The position numbers and the translations under genes are program-made. A DNA stretch of 54,701 bases, taken from NCBI GenBank assembly GCA_007125585.1, contig SLCY01000095.1:1-54701 (forward strand), given 5' to 3'. This stretch comes from Bacteroidales bacterium. Its GTDB lineage: Bacteria; Bacteroidota; Bacteroidia; Bacteroidales; UBA7960. Under the pieces are notes generated by a model. The model was not told the DNA's origin and made no database searches. It saw only the letters and a program-made list of their open reading frames with translations. Positions 35,348 through 46,400 of the stretch are shown one piece after another. How positions within the stretch are numbered: position 1 is the first letter of the stretch; each line of letters starts with the position of its first letter.

Positions 35348-36145
35348 TTACCGGTTCATATGCCGGCGTTGTACAAAGTTGGCAAGTTTCTCAATGGTGG
35401 CCGCAGATCGGTTCGCATCCCATGAGTATTCCAGCCCCAGGGTGTTCAGGTAATCAAAAGCATCCTTCACGTCTTTCATCTCGTTGAGCTTTGCGATGGC
35501 CTGATGATACTCCTGGATGTTTCCGTTGAATAATTCATTGATAAACAGAAACTTTTCATTTACGCCGATCACATCCTTGAGGCTTTCAACAGGATTTTGC
35601 TGCATGCGGGCGCCGATGCTCTTATCCTCTTTATGGCCGGCGATGCGTTGATGCAGGCTGTCATCCTCTTCCTTCATATACTGATCGCCGATGGTCCGGT
35701 TGCTGTAAACGGATAAGATATCGATCAGCGCTTTATTGCCGTTGTTGGGTTTGGGTTCCTTTGGTGCTGGTGGAGGGGGAGGCGGGGCAGCAGGTGGTTC
35801 CGCATCTTCCTGCCCGGGGCCGGCCACACTGCTTTCAGGGCCGGGATGAACAGGCTCCGGCGACACAGCTTTTCCGGCCATAGCCTCATTTACGGCTTGC
35901 TCTTCCCTGTCTTTTCCCTCGGGCTCCTGATCATGGACAGCTTCCTCCTTCTTTTCTTCAGCCTGAACGCCTGAAAGCGCCCCAAGCATTTCGAAACGAC
36001 GGTAGAGCAGGCGCATGTTGCCCCTGACCATATCTATTTCCAGCGAGAGGTCTTTATGGGGATGGTTTTGATTGATGTGGTGCGTCCTGTCAACGATCTC
36101 TTCCAGAAGACGCAGAATTTCATCTTTGATTTCCAGGTGGTTCAT
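35348..36145 (-). CDS. Hypothetical protein with helical ends and a Pro/Glu-rich linker
   Basis: A 265-residue protein I do not recognise. Residues 1-60 are predicted helical (IKDEILRLLEEIVDRTH, MRLLYRRFEML). Residues 61-137 are a low-complexity Glu/Pro linker with a run of prolines at about 121-127. Residues 138-265 form a compact, apparently conserved domain (LIDILSVYSNRTIGDQY, ESLKDVIGVNEKFLFINELFNG, AFDYLNTLGLEYSWD). There is no signal peptide, so it is cytoplasmic. Only 13 bases separate it from rsmI, so they share a transcript. Linked helical and globular domains suggest a protein-protein contact role; that is a guess. Confidence 0.75.
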   Translation of the reverse strand: MNHLEIKDEILRLLEEIVDRTHHINQNHPHKDLSLEIDMVRGNMRLLYRRFEMLGALSGVQAEEKKEEAVHDQEPEGKDREEQAVNEAMAGKAVSPEPVHPGPESSVAGPGQEDAEPPAAPPPPPPAPKEPKPNNGNKALIDILSVYSNRTIGDQYMKEEDDSLHQRIAGHKEDKSIGARMQQNPVESLKDVIGVNEKFLFINELFNGNIQEYHQAIAKLNEMKDVKDAFDYLNTLGLEYSWDANRSAATIEKLANFVQRRHMNR

Positions 36146-36428
36146 AAAAAAAGATAAGATTTAAAGGTGATTCTTTGTTTGGAATACAAAACGATGTAAA
36201 GTTATTGTTTATTTTTGTGTCATGCGATGAATTTATTCTTCCCGCTGGCGCAAAAGCAGGTCAACACGGCCAATGGCCCGGTGTACCGGCTCCCGGAAAA
36301 GTGATGGGGCATCCCGGGTTCACTGTCCGCGATCTGAAGGCGGGAGATGATGGCCATTGGTCTGCAGTGAAATGCAAAGTGGCCGGCAGGCAAAAACAAT
36401 TATCCAAAAGACAAAACAACGTCCGCCG
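36146..36428. promoter_or_regulatory. Divergent gap between the hypothetical gene and tdk
   Basis: At 36210-36217 the plus strand reads TATTTTTG, an exact TAnnTTTG box facing tdk, about 210 bases before its ATG. If used, tdk has a long leader. A 25-codon frame starting at 36227 could be a leader peptide, but there is no further support. Confidence 0.4.
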
Positions 36429-37004
36429 ATGTTTTTGGAAAATGACGTAGGCCGTTCAGGTGGCCGCGGATGGATAGAGGTCATCTGCGGCAGCATGTTC
36501 TCGGGAAAAACGGAAGAATTGATACGCCGTTTGAAGAGGGCACGTATTGCCAGGCTGAAAGTTGAGATATTTAAACCCGGTGTTGACGACAGGTATGATG
36601 AAGAGAAGGTGGTATCGCACGATGAGAATGAGATCATGTCGACCCCGGTACCTGCCTCCGGCAATATCATTTTGATGGCCAACGATGTGGATGTTGTTGG
36701 CATTGACGAGGCCCAGTTCTTTGATGCGGAGTTGCCCAACGTATGCAATCAGCTGGCCAACTCAGGGGTTAGGGTTATTGTGGCGGGCCTGGACATGGAC
36801 TTCAAGGGGAAGCCTTTTGGTCCGATGCCTGCCCTTCTTGCCATTGCCGAATACATCACCAAAGTGCATGCGGTATGTGTAAAGTGTGGCAGTCTTGCAC
36901 AGTACTCCCATCGTACCGTCGCCAATGAAAAGCTGGTCCTTCTCGGTGAAACAGATGTCTATGAACCGCTCTGCCGGAACTGCTTCAGTAAAGTGGACCG
37001 GTAA
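36429..37004 (+). CDS. tdk: Thymidine kinase (type II)
   Basis: Phosphorylates thymidine in pyrimidine salvage. The 191-residue protein has the P-loop [11 protein letters not shown] (from residue 21), DEAQFF (93-98), [13 protein letters not shown] (lasso/substrate region), and the structural zinc site made of a CVKC pair and a CRNC pair near the C-terminus. The ATG at 36429 is chosen because upstream in-frame sequence lacks family character. It converges on pgi with a 5-base gap. Confidence 0.96.
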   Translation: MFLENDVGRSGGRGWIEVICGSMFSGKTEELIRRLKRARIARLKVEIFKPGVDDRYDEEKVVSHDENEIMSTPVPASGNIILMANDVDVVGIDEAQFFDAELPNVCNQLANSGVRVIVAGLDMDFKGKPFGPMPALLAIAEYITKVHAVCVKCGSLAQYSHRTVANEKLVLLGETDVYEPLCRNCFSKVDR

Positions 37005-37009
37005 AAACC

Positions 37010-38350
37010 TTATTCTTTACGACCATTTGATGATGAAGACCCCGGTTTGCCAAGCAGCGCAAACATGTTCCGTTTGTATGCTTCCACCCCGGGCTGGTCA
37101 AATGGGTTTACACCGAGAATATAGCCACTGACAGCACAGCTCATCTCGAAGAAATAGATAAGTTCGCCAAGCGTTTTCTCGTTGATGACAGGGATATGGA
37201 TCTGCATGTTGGGCACGTTGCCATCAACATGTGCCATCACGGTACCCCGGGCCGCCATCTCATTCACATCCTGCAACCGCTTACCCGCCAAATAGTTTAA
37301 GCCGTCAAGGTTCTGAGAATCTTCGGGGATGATGAGTTTGTTCGCCGGTTCCCCGACAAGGATCACCGTTTCAAATATGTTCTTCAAGCCATCCTGGATA
37401 TACTGGCCCATAGAGTGCAGGTCGGTGGTGAAGTTGGCGCCCGCCGGAAAGATCCCTTTCCCATCTTTTCCTTCGCTCTCACCAAACAATTGTTTCCACC
37501 ATTCTATCAGGTAGTACAGGCACGGATTATACCCTACGAGGATCTCTGTTGTCCTCCCTTTATTGTAAAGCATATTCCTGAGTACGGCGTAGCATGCCGC
37601 AGGGTTCTTCAGCAATGGTTGTTCACCTTTCAGGTGACCGGCCATTGCCCTTGCCCCTGCCATCAGCTCCCTGATATTGAAGCCAGCCACAGCGATTGGC
37701 AACAACCCCACAGGAGTCAGCACAGAATAACGCCCCCCTACATCATCGGGGATCTCATAGACAGGATAGCCCCGTTCGCCGGCCAGTTGTTTCAGGGCAC
37801 CGCGGCGAGCGTCTGTGATTGCATAAATACGCCCGGCAGAGCCGTCAACGCCATATTTGGACTCCATGTGGTCTCTCAGCAAACGAAAAGCAACGGCAGG
37901 TTCGGTGGTTGTACCGGATTTGGAGATCACGATCACAGTGTAATCCTTTGTATCCAGGAACTTCAGTAAATCGTGATGATAATCTTCATCGAGATGATGG
38001 CCGGCATAGATTATTGTGGGCGAAGGCTTTTCATTGCCCTTGTCGTGAAGTGGAAAAGCACCTGTAAGGGCTTCAATGACAGCCCGGGCACCGAGATAGG
38101 AGCCTCCAATGCCGGCCACGACCACCACCTCCGACTGTTCCCTGATCTTCTGTGCATCGGACTCCAGGCGGAGGAATAAAGATTCGTTGGGTTCATCCGG
38201 CAGGGTGACCCATCCGAGGAATTCGCTGCCCTTGCCCTTGCGCTGATAGATATTTTTTCTGTGCAGCGCCACCTCCCGTTCAAACAGATTGAGTTCATCC
38301 TCAGAAACAAAAGGGAGGATGTCCTGATATTTCAATGACAGTTCAACCAT
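37010..38350 (-). CDS. pgi: Glucose-6-phosphate isomerase
   Basis: Interconverts glucose-6-phosphate and fructose-6-phosphate. The 446-residue protein is of the shorter bacterial type (about 450 residues, as in Bacillus). It has AGIGGSYLGARA, the phosphate-binding ISKSGTTTEPA, and DDVGGRYSVLTPVGLLP, which is PGI signature 1. The catalytic Glu/His/Lys region follows, with VNPFDQPGVEAYKR near the C-terminus. Full length. It is a single gene between tdk (convergent) and infB (upstream, same strand). Confidence 0.97.
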   Translation of the reverse strand: MVELSLKYQDILPFVSEDELNLFEREVALHRKNIYQRKGKGSEFLGWVTLPDEPNESLFLRLESDAQKIREQSEVVVVAGIGGSYLGARAVIEALTGAFPLHDKGNEKPSPTIIYAGHHLDEDYHHDLLKFLDTKDYTVIVISKSGTTTEPAVAFRLLRDHMESKYGVDGSAGRIYAITDARRGALKQLAGERGYPVYEIPDDVGGRYSVLTPVGLLPIAVAGFNIRELMAGARAMAGHLKGEQPLLKNPAACYAVLRNMLYNKGRTTEILVGYNPCLYYLIEWWKQLFGESEGKDGKGIFPAGANFTTDLHSMGQYIQDGLKNIFETVILVGEPANKLIIPEDSQNLDGLNYLAGKRLQDVNEMAARGTVMAHVDGNVPNMQIHIPVINEKTLGELIYFFEMSCAVSGYILGVNPFDQPGVEAYKRNMFALLGKPGSSSSNGRKE

Positions 38351-38448
38351 GGTAAAATGCAGTTCGTTATTTTCCGGGGTTATCGGGATTTAGGCTGACG
38401 GCCAGCAGCCATGATCCAGGCGCAGGCAGCAGAGGGGCTTTTCACAAG

Positions 38449-41355
38449 CTATTCCAGTTTGCGCGCGACTTCTACGGTTTCGAATGCTTCAATGATGTCG
38501 CCCACTTTGATATCGTTAAAGCGTTCAATATTCAATCCGCATTCATAGCCTGAAGATACTTCTTTAACATCGTCCTTAAAGCGCTTCAGTGATCCCAGGG
38601 CACCTGTGTACACCACAATACCATCGCGTATGAGCCGTATATTGGCGTTTCGATGGATTTTGCCGTCGAGGACCATGCACCCTGCCACGGTACCCACCTT
38701 GGTGATCTTGAACACATCGCGCACTTCCAGGTTGGCAGTGATGTTTTCCTCAATCTCCGGGGCCAGCATACCTTCAATGGCTGATTTCAGCTCATTAATG
38801 GCATTATAGATCACGCTATAGAGGCGGATATCTATCTGTTCCTGTTCGGCAAGTTTTCTTGCAGGCATCGATGGCCTTACCTGGAAGCCAATGATGATGG
38901 CATTGGAGGCGGATGCAAGCAACACATCTCCTTCGGTGATCTGCCCGACTGCTTTATGAATGATGTTGACCTGGATCTCTTCGGTTGACAGTTTCAGCAA
39001 TGAGTCGCTCAGTGCTTCAACGGATCCATCCACATCACCTTTAACAATCACGTTCAGTTCTTTGAAGTCACCGATAGCGATGCGCCGGCCTATTTCATCC
39101 AGTGTGATATGTTTTTGGGTGCGAAGGCCTTGTTCGCGCATCAGTTGTTGTCGTTTGGTGGTGATGCTTTTGGCCTCACTTTCCGATTTCATCACGTTAA
39201 AGGTATCCCCTGCCTGGGGTGCTCCGTCCATTCCCAGTATCAGCACAGGGGTTGATGGGCCGGCCTCGTCGATGCGCTGGCCCCTTTCGTTGAACATGGC
39301 TTTCACCTTGCCGTGGGTGGTGCCGGCAACGACGATATCACCAATTTTCAGCGTACCGTTTTGGACCAGTATGGTGGAAATATACCCACGCCCTTTGTCG
39401 AGGGAGGATTCTACCACAGTGCCGGAAGCAGCTTTGGCAGGATTTGCTTTGAGCTCCAGCATTTCCGATTCGAGCAGCACCTTTTCCAGAAGGTTTTCAA
39501 TGTTGGTTCCCTGCTTGGCAGATATTTCCTGGCTTTGGAACTTACCACCCCAGTCTTCCACCAGGATGTTGATTTTGGCGAGTTCTTCTTTGACTTTTTC
39601 GGGGGAGGCATTTTCTTTGTCCACTTTATTGATAGCGATCACGATGGGCACGCCGGCTGCCTGGGCGTGATTGATGGCCTCTATGGTCTGGGGCATCACA
39701 CTGTCGTCGGCTGCCACCACGATAATGGCCACATCCGTCACCTTGGCACCCCTTGCACGCATGGCTGTAAAAGCTTCATGGCCGGGGGTATCAAGGAAGG
39801 TGATGGTTTTTTCTTTTTCCAGTTCCACGGAGTATGCACCAATATGCTGGGTAATGCCACCAGCCTCGCCTGCAATGATGTTGGAGTGTCGTATCTGGTC
39901 AAGCAAAGAGGTTTTGCCGTGGTCAACGTGACCCATTACTGTGACAATGGGCGCGCGGTCAGTAAGAGTTGATGGATCTTCCTCCTCCTCCTCTTCGACC
40001 ACTTCCTGGGCGTCGGCACTGACAAAGTTCACTTCGAAGCCAAACTCGTCCGCAACGATGGCAATGGTTTCAGCATCGAGGCGCTGATTGATCGATACAA
40101 ACAGGCCGAGCGACATGCATGTGGAGATGATCTCATTGACAGAGACATCCATCATGCTGGCAAGCTCTGATGCGGATATAAACTCTGTGACTTCCAACAC
40201 TTTTTGTTCGGAAGCTGCCTTTTCTTTCTCTTTTTCTTTTTGCTGCTGCAGGATATCCCTTTTCATGCGGCGATGCTTGGCCGCCTTTGATTTGCCTGTC
40301 CCGCTAAGGTTGGCCAATGTCTCTTTGATCTGACGGGAGATCTCTTCTTCCGATACTTCGGGACGGACATGTTCCTTTCTGCCACCCCTGCGCGCCTTTG
40401 CAGCTTCCTGCTTTTCGGTCTTCTTATCTTGCTCTAAAGCCTGAGGGTCAACAGACTTCTCTTTCTTGATCCGTTTTCTTTTGCGCTTTTTCGACTTTCC
40501 GGGGTCAGAAGAAGAGGCCACCGGCTTTTTTGACGCCTCCTTGGGATCAGGGAGATCCATCTTACCCAGGATTGTGGGGCCATCCAGCTTCTTAAACTGG
40601 GTCTGAAAATGATCTGCCGGCGGTGTATCCTCCGTGGCCTCGACATCTTCTTTTGTTTTTTCTTTCTCTTTCGCAGCTGCAGGACTTTCTTCCTGGTCTT
40701 TTTCCGCAGGCCCTTCGGCAACAGGCTTCTCCTCTGTTGGTTTTTTATCCGCAGGGACCTCTTCCGGGGCATCGGCCTTTTTCTTCTTCGCCCGCGCGGG
40801 TTGTTTCTTCGCCTTTTCTTTCTCCAGCTCCATCTTTCCCAGTACTTTCAGCCCGGTCCCTTTTCCTTCCCCAGGCGTCTCAGGTACCTCTTCCTTTTCG
40901 TCAGCCTTTTCCCTTTCCGTGTCCTCAACCACTTCCTCTTTTTCTCTGCCGTCCTTCTCCGTAACTTCTTTGTCATCGGCTTTCTCCACTTCCGGCTTCT
41001 CATCCACCTCCTTTTCTTTTTTCCCGGCAGCAGGATCCTTAACATCTTGAATATAAACGTCTTCCGGCTCTTCCTCCGGTTTTTCCTCCTCCTTTTTGGG
41101 CTCCCCTTCCTGATCGATGGATATGCTTTCCCTTTTAAGAATGCCTAACCCGGCTTTACGTGTAGCCTCTTTCAGGTTTTTCTCACTCTCAAATTCATGA
41201 ACCAAAAGCTCATAAGCCTCCTGGGGAATTTTGGCATTGGGGTTGTTGTCAACCGAAATTCCTTTCTTGTTGAGGTAATCCACAATGGTTGTCAACCCAA
41301 TGTTAAACTCCCTGGCAACTTTACTTAGTCGTCTTGTTTTGGCGCTTTCAGTCAT
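38449..41355 (-). CDS. infB: Translation initiation factor IF-2
   Basis: A 968-residue GTPase that brings initiator tRNA to the ribosome. The N-terminal IF2N-like domain covers 1-60 ([25 protein letters not shown]). Residues about 70-390 are a very long Lys/Glu/Pro-rich, low-complexity segment. A second IF2N-like part follows ([25 protein letters not shown]). The G domain begins near 468 with [14 protein letters not shown], then DTPGHEAF and NKVD. The C-terminal beta-barrel domains end in [19 protein letters not shown]. It is the last gene of rimP-nusA-infB, 64 bases behind nusA. Confidence 0.98.
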   Translation of the reverse strand: MTESAKTRRLSKVAREFNIGLTTIVDYLNKKGISVDNNPNAKIPQEAYELLVHEFESEKNLKEATRKAGLGILKRESISIDQEGEPKKEEEKPEEEPEDVYIQDVKDPAAGKKEKEVDEKPEVEKADDKEVTEKDGREKEEVVEDTEREKADEKEEVPETPGEGKGTGLKVLGKMELEKEKAKKQPARAKKKKADAPEEVPADKKPTEEKPVAEGPAEKDQEESPAAAKEKEKTKEDVEATEDTPPADHFQTQFKKLDGPTILGKMDLPDPKEASKKPVASSSDPGKSKKRKRKRIKKEKSVDPQALEQDKKTEKQEAAKARRGGRKEHVRPEVSEEEISRQIKETLANLSGTGKSKAAKHRRMKRDILQQQKEKEKEKAASEQKVLEVTEFISASELASMMDVSVNEIISTCMSLGLFVSINQRLDAETIAIVADEFGFEVNFVSADAQEVVEEEEEEDPSTLTDRAPIVTVMGHVDHGKTSLLDQIRHSNIIAGEAGGITQHIGAYSVELEKEKTITFLDTPGHEAFTAMRARGAKVTDVAIIVVAADDSVMPQTIEAINHAQAAGVPIVIAINKVDKENASPEKVKEELAKINILVEDWGGKFQSQEISAKQGTNIENLLEKVLLESEMLELKANPAKAASGTVVESSLDKGRGYISTILVQNGTLKIGDIVVAGTTHGKVKAMFNERGQRIDEAGPSTPVLILGMDGAPQAGDTFNVMKSESEAKSITTKRQQLMREQGLRTQKHITLDEIGRRIAIGDFKELNVIVKGDVDGSVEALSDSLLKLSTEEIQVNIIHKAVGQITEGDVLLASASNAIIIGFQVRPSMPARKLAEQEQIDIRLYSVIYNAINELKSAIEGMLAPEIEENITANLEVRDVFKITKVGTVAGCMVLDGKIHRNANIRLIRDGIVVYTGALGSLKRFKDDVKEVSSGYECGLNIERFNDIKVGDIIEAFETVEVARKLE

Positions 41356-41419
41356 ATACAGCCTTGTGTTATCAATCTTTTCGCACAGCCGGTAAAAAAC
41401 GGTGCAAATTTAGGGTATT

Positions 41420-42655
41420 TTATTCAAACTCTGCCCTTAATATGCGCATAACCTCCTCTACGGTTTCCTGCTCCAGGTCTGTTCTGTTTACCAGATCCTC
41501 CACAGTAAGGTTCAGCACACTTTTTGCGGTATCACAGCCAACCTTTTTGAGCTCATCGATGACCCAGTCTTCAATCTCATCGCTAAACTCCTGAATATCC
41601 ACATCTTCTCCCTCGATATCAGATTCGCGGTACACATCTATCTCATAGCCTGTTAACAATCCGGCAAGTTTGATGTTAAAGCCACCTTTGCCGATCGCCA
41701 GCGACACCTGATCGGGCTTCAAAAACACCTCAGCCCTTTTGTTTTCTTCATCAATGGTGATGGAGGTGATCTTTGCAGGGCTCAGTGCCCTGGAGATATA
41801 CAGGTTCGAATTGGTGGTATAATTGATCACATCAATGTTTTCATTTCGCAGTTCCCTTACGATGCCATGGATCCTTGAACCTTTCATCCCGACACATGCA
41901 CCCACGGGGTCTATGCGATCATCATAAGATTCAACCGCTACTTTCGCACGTTCCCCGGGTACCCTGACGATCTTTTTAATCGTGATCAGTCCGTCATACA
42001 CTTCGGGTACCTCCTGTTCAAAGAGTCTTTCAAGGAAAACAGGTGAGGTGCGGCTGATGATGATGAGCGGGTTATTGTTCTTGATCTCCACACGGGAAAC
42101 AACCGCCCTGACGGTATCTCCCTTCCGGAAAAAATCAGAGGGTATTTGTTCTGTTTTGGGCAGGATCAGTTCAATATCCTCATCATCAAGGGTCAGGATC
42201 TCTTTTTTCCACACCTGGTATACTTCAGCAGTGACCAGGTCGCCGATTTTTTCCTGATACTTTTTATAGACGCTGTCTTTTTCCAGTTCAAGGATCTTGG
42301 AAGCCAGGTTTTGGCGGATCGCCAATATCTCCCTGCGGCCAAAGTCGCTCATTTTCACCGGCTCGGACACATCCTCACCAACCTCAAAGTCAGGCTCTAT
42401 CTTAATTGCATCCGAATAAGCGATCTGTGAGTTTTCGTCCTCCATCTCACCATCTTCCACAATGACACGGTTGCGCCAAACCTCAAGATCGCCCTTGTCA
42501 ATGTTAACAATGATGTCAAAATTATCTGCCGAACCATATTTCTTTTCCAGCATGCTGCCAAAGACATCCTCCAGGATCAGCATCATGGTAGAGCGGTCAA
42601 TGTTTTTGAATTCCTTAAATTCCGAAAACGACTCAACCAGGTTAATAGTTTCCAT
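41420..42655 (-). CDS. nusA: Transcription termination/antitermination factor NusA
   Basis: A 411-residue RNA-polymerase-binding factor. It has an N-terminal polymerase-binding domain (1-125), an S1 domain (about 130-200; GDTVRAVVSRVE), and two KH domains (DRIDPVGACVGMKGSRIHGIVREL; SLAIGKGGFNIKLAGLLTGYEIDV). A short C-terminal helix-hairpin-helix segment ends TVEEVMRILRAEFE. This is the usual Bacteroidota length. It lies between rimP and infB in the conserved operon. Confidence 0.97.
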   Translation of the reverse strand: METINLVESFSEFKEFKNIDRSTMMLILEDVFGSMLEKKYGSADNFDIIVNIDKGDLEVWRNRVIVEDGEMEDENSQIAYSDAIKIEPDFEVGEDVSEPVKMSDFGRREILAIRQNLASKILELEKDSVYKKYQEKIGDLVTAEVYQVWKKEILTLDDEDIELILPKTEQIPSDFFRKGDTVRAVVSRVEIKNNNPLIIISRTSPVFLERLFEQEVPEVYDGLITIKKIVRVPGERAKVAVESYDDRIDPVGACVGMKGSRIHGIVRELRNENIDVINYTTNSNLYISRALSPAKITSITIDEENKRAEVFLKPDQVSLAIGKGGFNIKLAGLLTGYEIDVYRESDIEGEDVDIQEFSDEIEDWVIDELKKVGCDTAKSVLNLTVEDLVNRTDLEQETVEEVMRILRAEFE

Positions 42656-42776
42656 TTTCTGTAATCAGTTTGTGTTATACCCTTTATAAAATGATCTTTG
42701 ATTCTTAAAAATTGTTTTTCGGGATCATTGACCGGTTCCAATATTCCGATCGTTCTGCCTTTGACCCTTTCGTCAG

Positions 42777-43256
42777 CTATTTAAATGACACCTGGACCCT
42801 GGCCTCTTCTATTTTTTCAAACGGGATAAAAACCCGGTTTTCGGTGTCGGTATCCGGTTCTTTCTTCTTTTTTTTTCCTTTGCCGGGTTTGTCTTTTTCA
42901 AGGACGATCCCCTCTTCGCCGACCTCCGCCAGCCTGCCTTTTGTTATTGCGCCATCGCTGGCCGTTACCGCCAGCCGCCGGCCAACATTGTTACGGTATT
43001 GACGGTTGAGCTGCAAGGGATGGCCCACCCCCACCGACGACACCAGCAGTTCAAAATCTTCCGCATCACGATCCAGTTGTTGTTCAATATGCCTGCTCAA
43101 ACGGGTACAATCTGCTATCGATACCCCATTGTCGCCGTCAATGAAGACCATGATTTTGTTTTGCGAAGTTACCCTGGCATCCACCAAAAACTGGCCGGTC
43201 CCTTCCAGGTAATCATTCACAATTTCTGCTATGGTTTGTTCCGTGATCATATACAT
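42777..43256 (-). CDS. rimP: Ribosome maturation factor RimP
   Basis: A protein of about 159 residues for 30S assembly. It shows ITEQTIAEIVNDYLEGTGQFLVDARV, VFIDGDNGVSIADCTRLSRHIE and LLVSSVGVGHPLQLNRQYRNNVG, which are RimP features. It also has a lysine-rich insert (KGKKKKK) before the last strand. Two in-frame ATGs (43256, 43250) fit; a longer frame from 43325 is excluded because the TATCTTTG box at 43323-43330 overlaps it. First gene of rimP-nusA-infB. Confidence 0.94.
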   Translation of the reverse strand: MYMITEQTIAEIVNDYLEGTGQFLVDARVTSQNKIMVFIDGDNGVSIADCTRLSRHIEQQLDRDAEDFELLVSSVGVGHPLQLNRQYRNNVGRRLAVTASDGAITKGRLAEVGEEGIVLEKDKPGKGKKKKKEPDTDTENRVFIPFEKIEEARVQVSFK

Positions 43257-43322
43257 AAACCCTAATAAAGAAGGGGACTGATGTGCCCCCTTACTTACCC
43301 GGCAAAAACCAAAATTGCAGTG

Positions 43323-43330
43323 CAAAGATA
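43323..43330 (-). promoter_or_regulatory. -7 promoter box of the rimP-nusA-infB operon
   Basis: TATCTTTG on the minus strand, an exact TAnnTTTG match, 66 bases upstream of the rimP ATG. It also rules out the longer RimP reading frame. Confidence 0.7.
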
Positions 43331-43457
43331 ATTAAAATATTTAAAACAGAAAAAATCCGTCCTCCCTTTAAAATCAAAAATCTTGAGTAAACATACAATG
43401 TGTTGAAATACAAAGAACAACGTAAATAAAAACAGGCGCAACAGACACGGGGCTGGA

Positions 43458-46400
43458 TCAGAACGCCCTGACCCACAAATCATAATAGGTGTCGAATAAT
43501 GCCTCTGCCCGCCGTGCCAGCTCATCCTCTCCATGCATATCGGCAACATAGGCAATGCGTTGCATCATGAGCAGGCTTTCCTGCTTGTTGCTGCTGATCC
43601 GGTTTGCGTTCGCACCTGTAAAACGGAAATAATAATCAAGGTTCTCTTCATGAATGTCTGTCATGCGTTGTGCAATCTGGTTGCCCTTGTCGTGTGCACC
43701 CGCCCTGTAATAATTTTCAGCGATCAGGAGGGTGAAATAGTTGTAGGGCACATTGTATTCCGGCATGATCTCCATAGCCTTGTCGAGCGCAGTGATGGCT
43801 GAATCCGGTTTGTTCTCGTCTAACAGTGATGCAGCCAGCCGCTGGAAAACATTTCTGAAGCTCACCGTCAGGCGGCGGTGGTCTTCATCAAGGTAAACGG
43901 AAGGGTCATTCATGTTGCCCCACTGGAACTTGTTCATCAGGTTGTCATAAAGGATAGCTGTATTGATCCTCCCCGGTTCATTGGGGTCATATTCTGTCCT
44001 GATGGGCACCAGCCGGTAGGCCATCCCCTCCAGCTGGAAATATTCTTCCAGCCCCATGTAGGACTCGCTGCCGGTGGTGATGGCAAAATACACCGGCCTT
44101 TCCCAGTTGTTTTTGGCGAGAAAGTCCAGCGCCATCATATGATTTTTGTTCATTCCCTGGCCGGGCATCTCCCACTCTACAGCATCAACGATAAGGTGAG
44201 CGTCTTCCGGAGCTACTGTGCCATTATCCACAACCTTGGCTGAATCAACCGGCAACCGGAATTTGTTGGTAGGGAAGTAATGTTCCCTCCCGCGAAAGCG
44301 CGTCCGGTCAGCATCACTTCCGACAAACTCCATCAGCCGCCCTAGATTCTGGTATCCTTCCAGCCGGTTGATGATGTAAACATAATCCCTGGTGCCATCC
44401 CTGTACTGGTGATGTTCAAAGCTGAAAGGCACCGGCTCCGCATCATAGGTTTTGCGGCGCAGCATGTTGTCAATATACCAGTCGGTATTCAGCAGGCTCA
44501 TGTTCACGACCTTTATGTCTGTCCGGACCCCCTCCACTTCTTGTGCATACCAGAGCGGGAAGGTGTCGTTGTCACCGTTGGTGAAGATGATGGCGTCAGG
44601 GGCACATGACTCCAGGTAGTTGATGGCAACATCACGGGCACCATAACGGCCTGACCGGTCATGGTCGCTCCAGTTTTCCCTGGCCATGTTGACCGGGACC
44701 AAAAGCAAACACACCGCTGTCACCAAAACGGCGGCCACTTTTCCGGGTTTGCCCTGAATATGGTCATTTTTGCCATGCAGCTTTTTGAAGAGTGAATCAA
44801 TAAGTGCCAGGGCACCCAGGCCCACCCAGATGGAGAACGCATAGAAAGAACCAACATATGAATAGTCACGTTCCCTGGGCTGGAATGGGGTCTGGTTAAG
44901 GTAGATGATGATGGCCAGGCCTGTCATAAAGAAGAGCAGTCCGACCACCAGGGCATCATTGGGCCGTTTTTTGAGCTGGTACAGGAAGCCCAGAACACCC
45001 AGCAAAAAGGGAAGCATATAGTACCTGTTGTACCCCGGATTGGAAGTAAGGCTTTCGGGCAGGTCCTGCTGCGGCCCCAGCCGCATCCCGTCGAGAAAGG
45101 GGATTCCGCTGATCCAGTTACCTTCCAGCGGACTGCCATGTCCCTGTATATCGTTCTGCCGCCCGCTAAAGTTCCACATCAGGTACCGGACATACATATG
45201 CCCCACCTGGTAGGAAAAGAAAAACCGCAGGTTTTCAAAGAATGTAGGTTTCTGGACAGTTTCCGTTGTCCCATCCGGCCTGACAGTCCTCACCGGCCGC
45301 CCCTGAACATTTCCCCAGTCTTCATAACCCGAAACATGCCGCCCCCGGAAGCTCCACATTCTTGGAAAGACCGTGGTGAACTGAGGGTCATAGACCGGCT
45401 CAAGGCCTTCACGGGGATTGATGACCTCATAACGGCCGGTTTCACGGTTCTTTCCCCACACGGGCACCCCGTCTTCCATATCAATCACCGGTGCATTGTA
45501 ATAAGGGCCGTGCAATAACGGCCAGGCACCATACTGCTCCCGCCCGAGATAGGCTTTCATGGCGAGGGCATCCTTGGGGGCATTTTCGTTGATGGGCACC
45601 TGTGCGTTGGAACGAATGACAAGCATAAAGAAGGAAGAATATCCGATCATGATAAAGGTGAATGCAAGAAGTATGGTGTTCCATGTCACCATCTTTCGCT
45701 TCTGGGTGATGTAAAGGCCATATACGATGGCCGCGATCAGCACCACAAAGAAGATGACGGTGCCACTGTGAAAAGGCAGTCCGATGGCATTCACAAAGAA
45801 GCGCTCAAACTGCCAGTCGAGGTTCAGGATGCCCGGTATAAGGATTGACTGGATGAAATACAGGAGGGCCACGGATACCAGGCCGGTAACCAACATCCCT
45901 TTGGTTGTCGGCTGGTACTTCTTGAAATAGTAAACAAAAACAATGGCCGGTATGGCCAGCAGGTTTAGCAGATGGACCCCGATAGAGAGTCCGATGATAT
46001 AAAATATCAGCACCAGCCACTTGTTTGCATCCGGCTCGTGGGCCCTGGCCTCCCATTTCAGTATTGCCCAGAAGACAAAAGCGGTAAGGAAGGCAGAGGT
46101 GACATACACCTCAGCTTCCACAGCAGTAAACCAGAAGGAGTCACTGAAGGTAAGGGTCAGTGCGCCCACCATGCCGCTGCCAAAGATCGCGAACGCCTTG
46201 GCTTTGGTTATCCCGGTGCCAGCGTCAACCAGTTTCCGTGCCAGAATATTGATGGTCCAAAAGAGGAACATCACCGCAAGTCCGCCGGCAACGGCTGACA
46301 TGGTGTTGATCCAGAAAGCCACCCTGGAGACCTCTCCCAGTGCAAAAAGAGAAAAAAACCTGGCCAGCATCTGGTAAAGGGGGGCCCCGGGCGGATGGCC

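Noticed and set aside
36175-36450. 91-codon plus frame upstream of tdk
   Set aside because: It overlaps the tdk start in another frame, begins upstream of the promoter box and shows no family resemblance.
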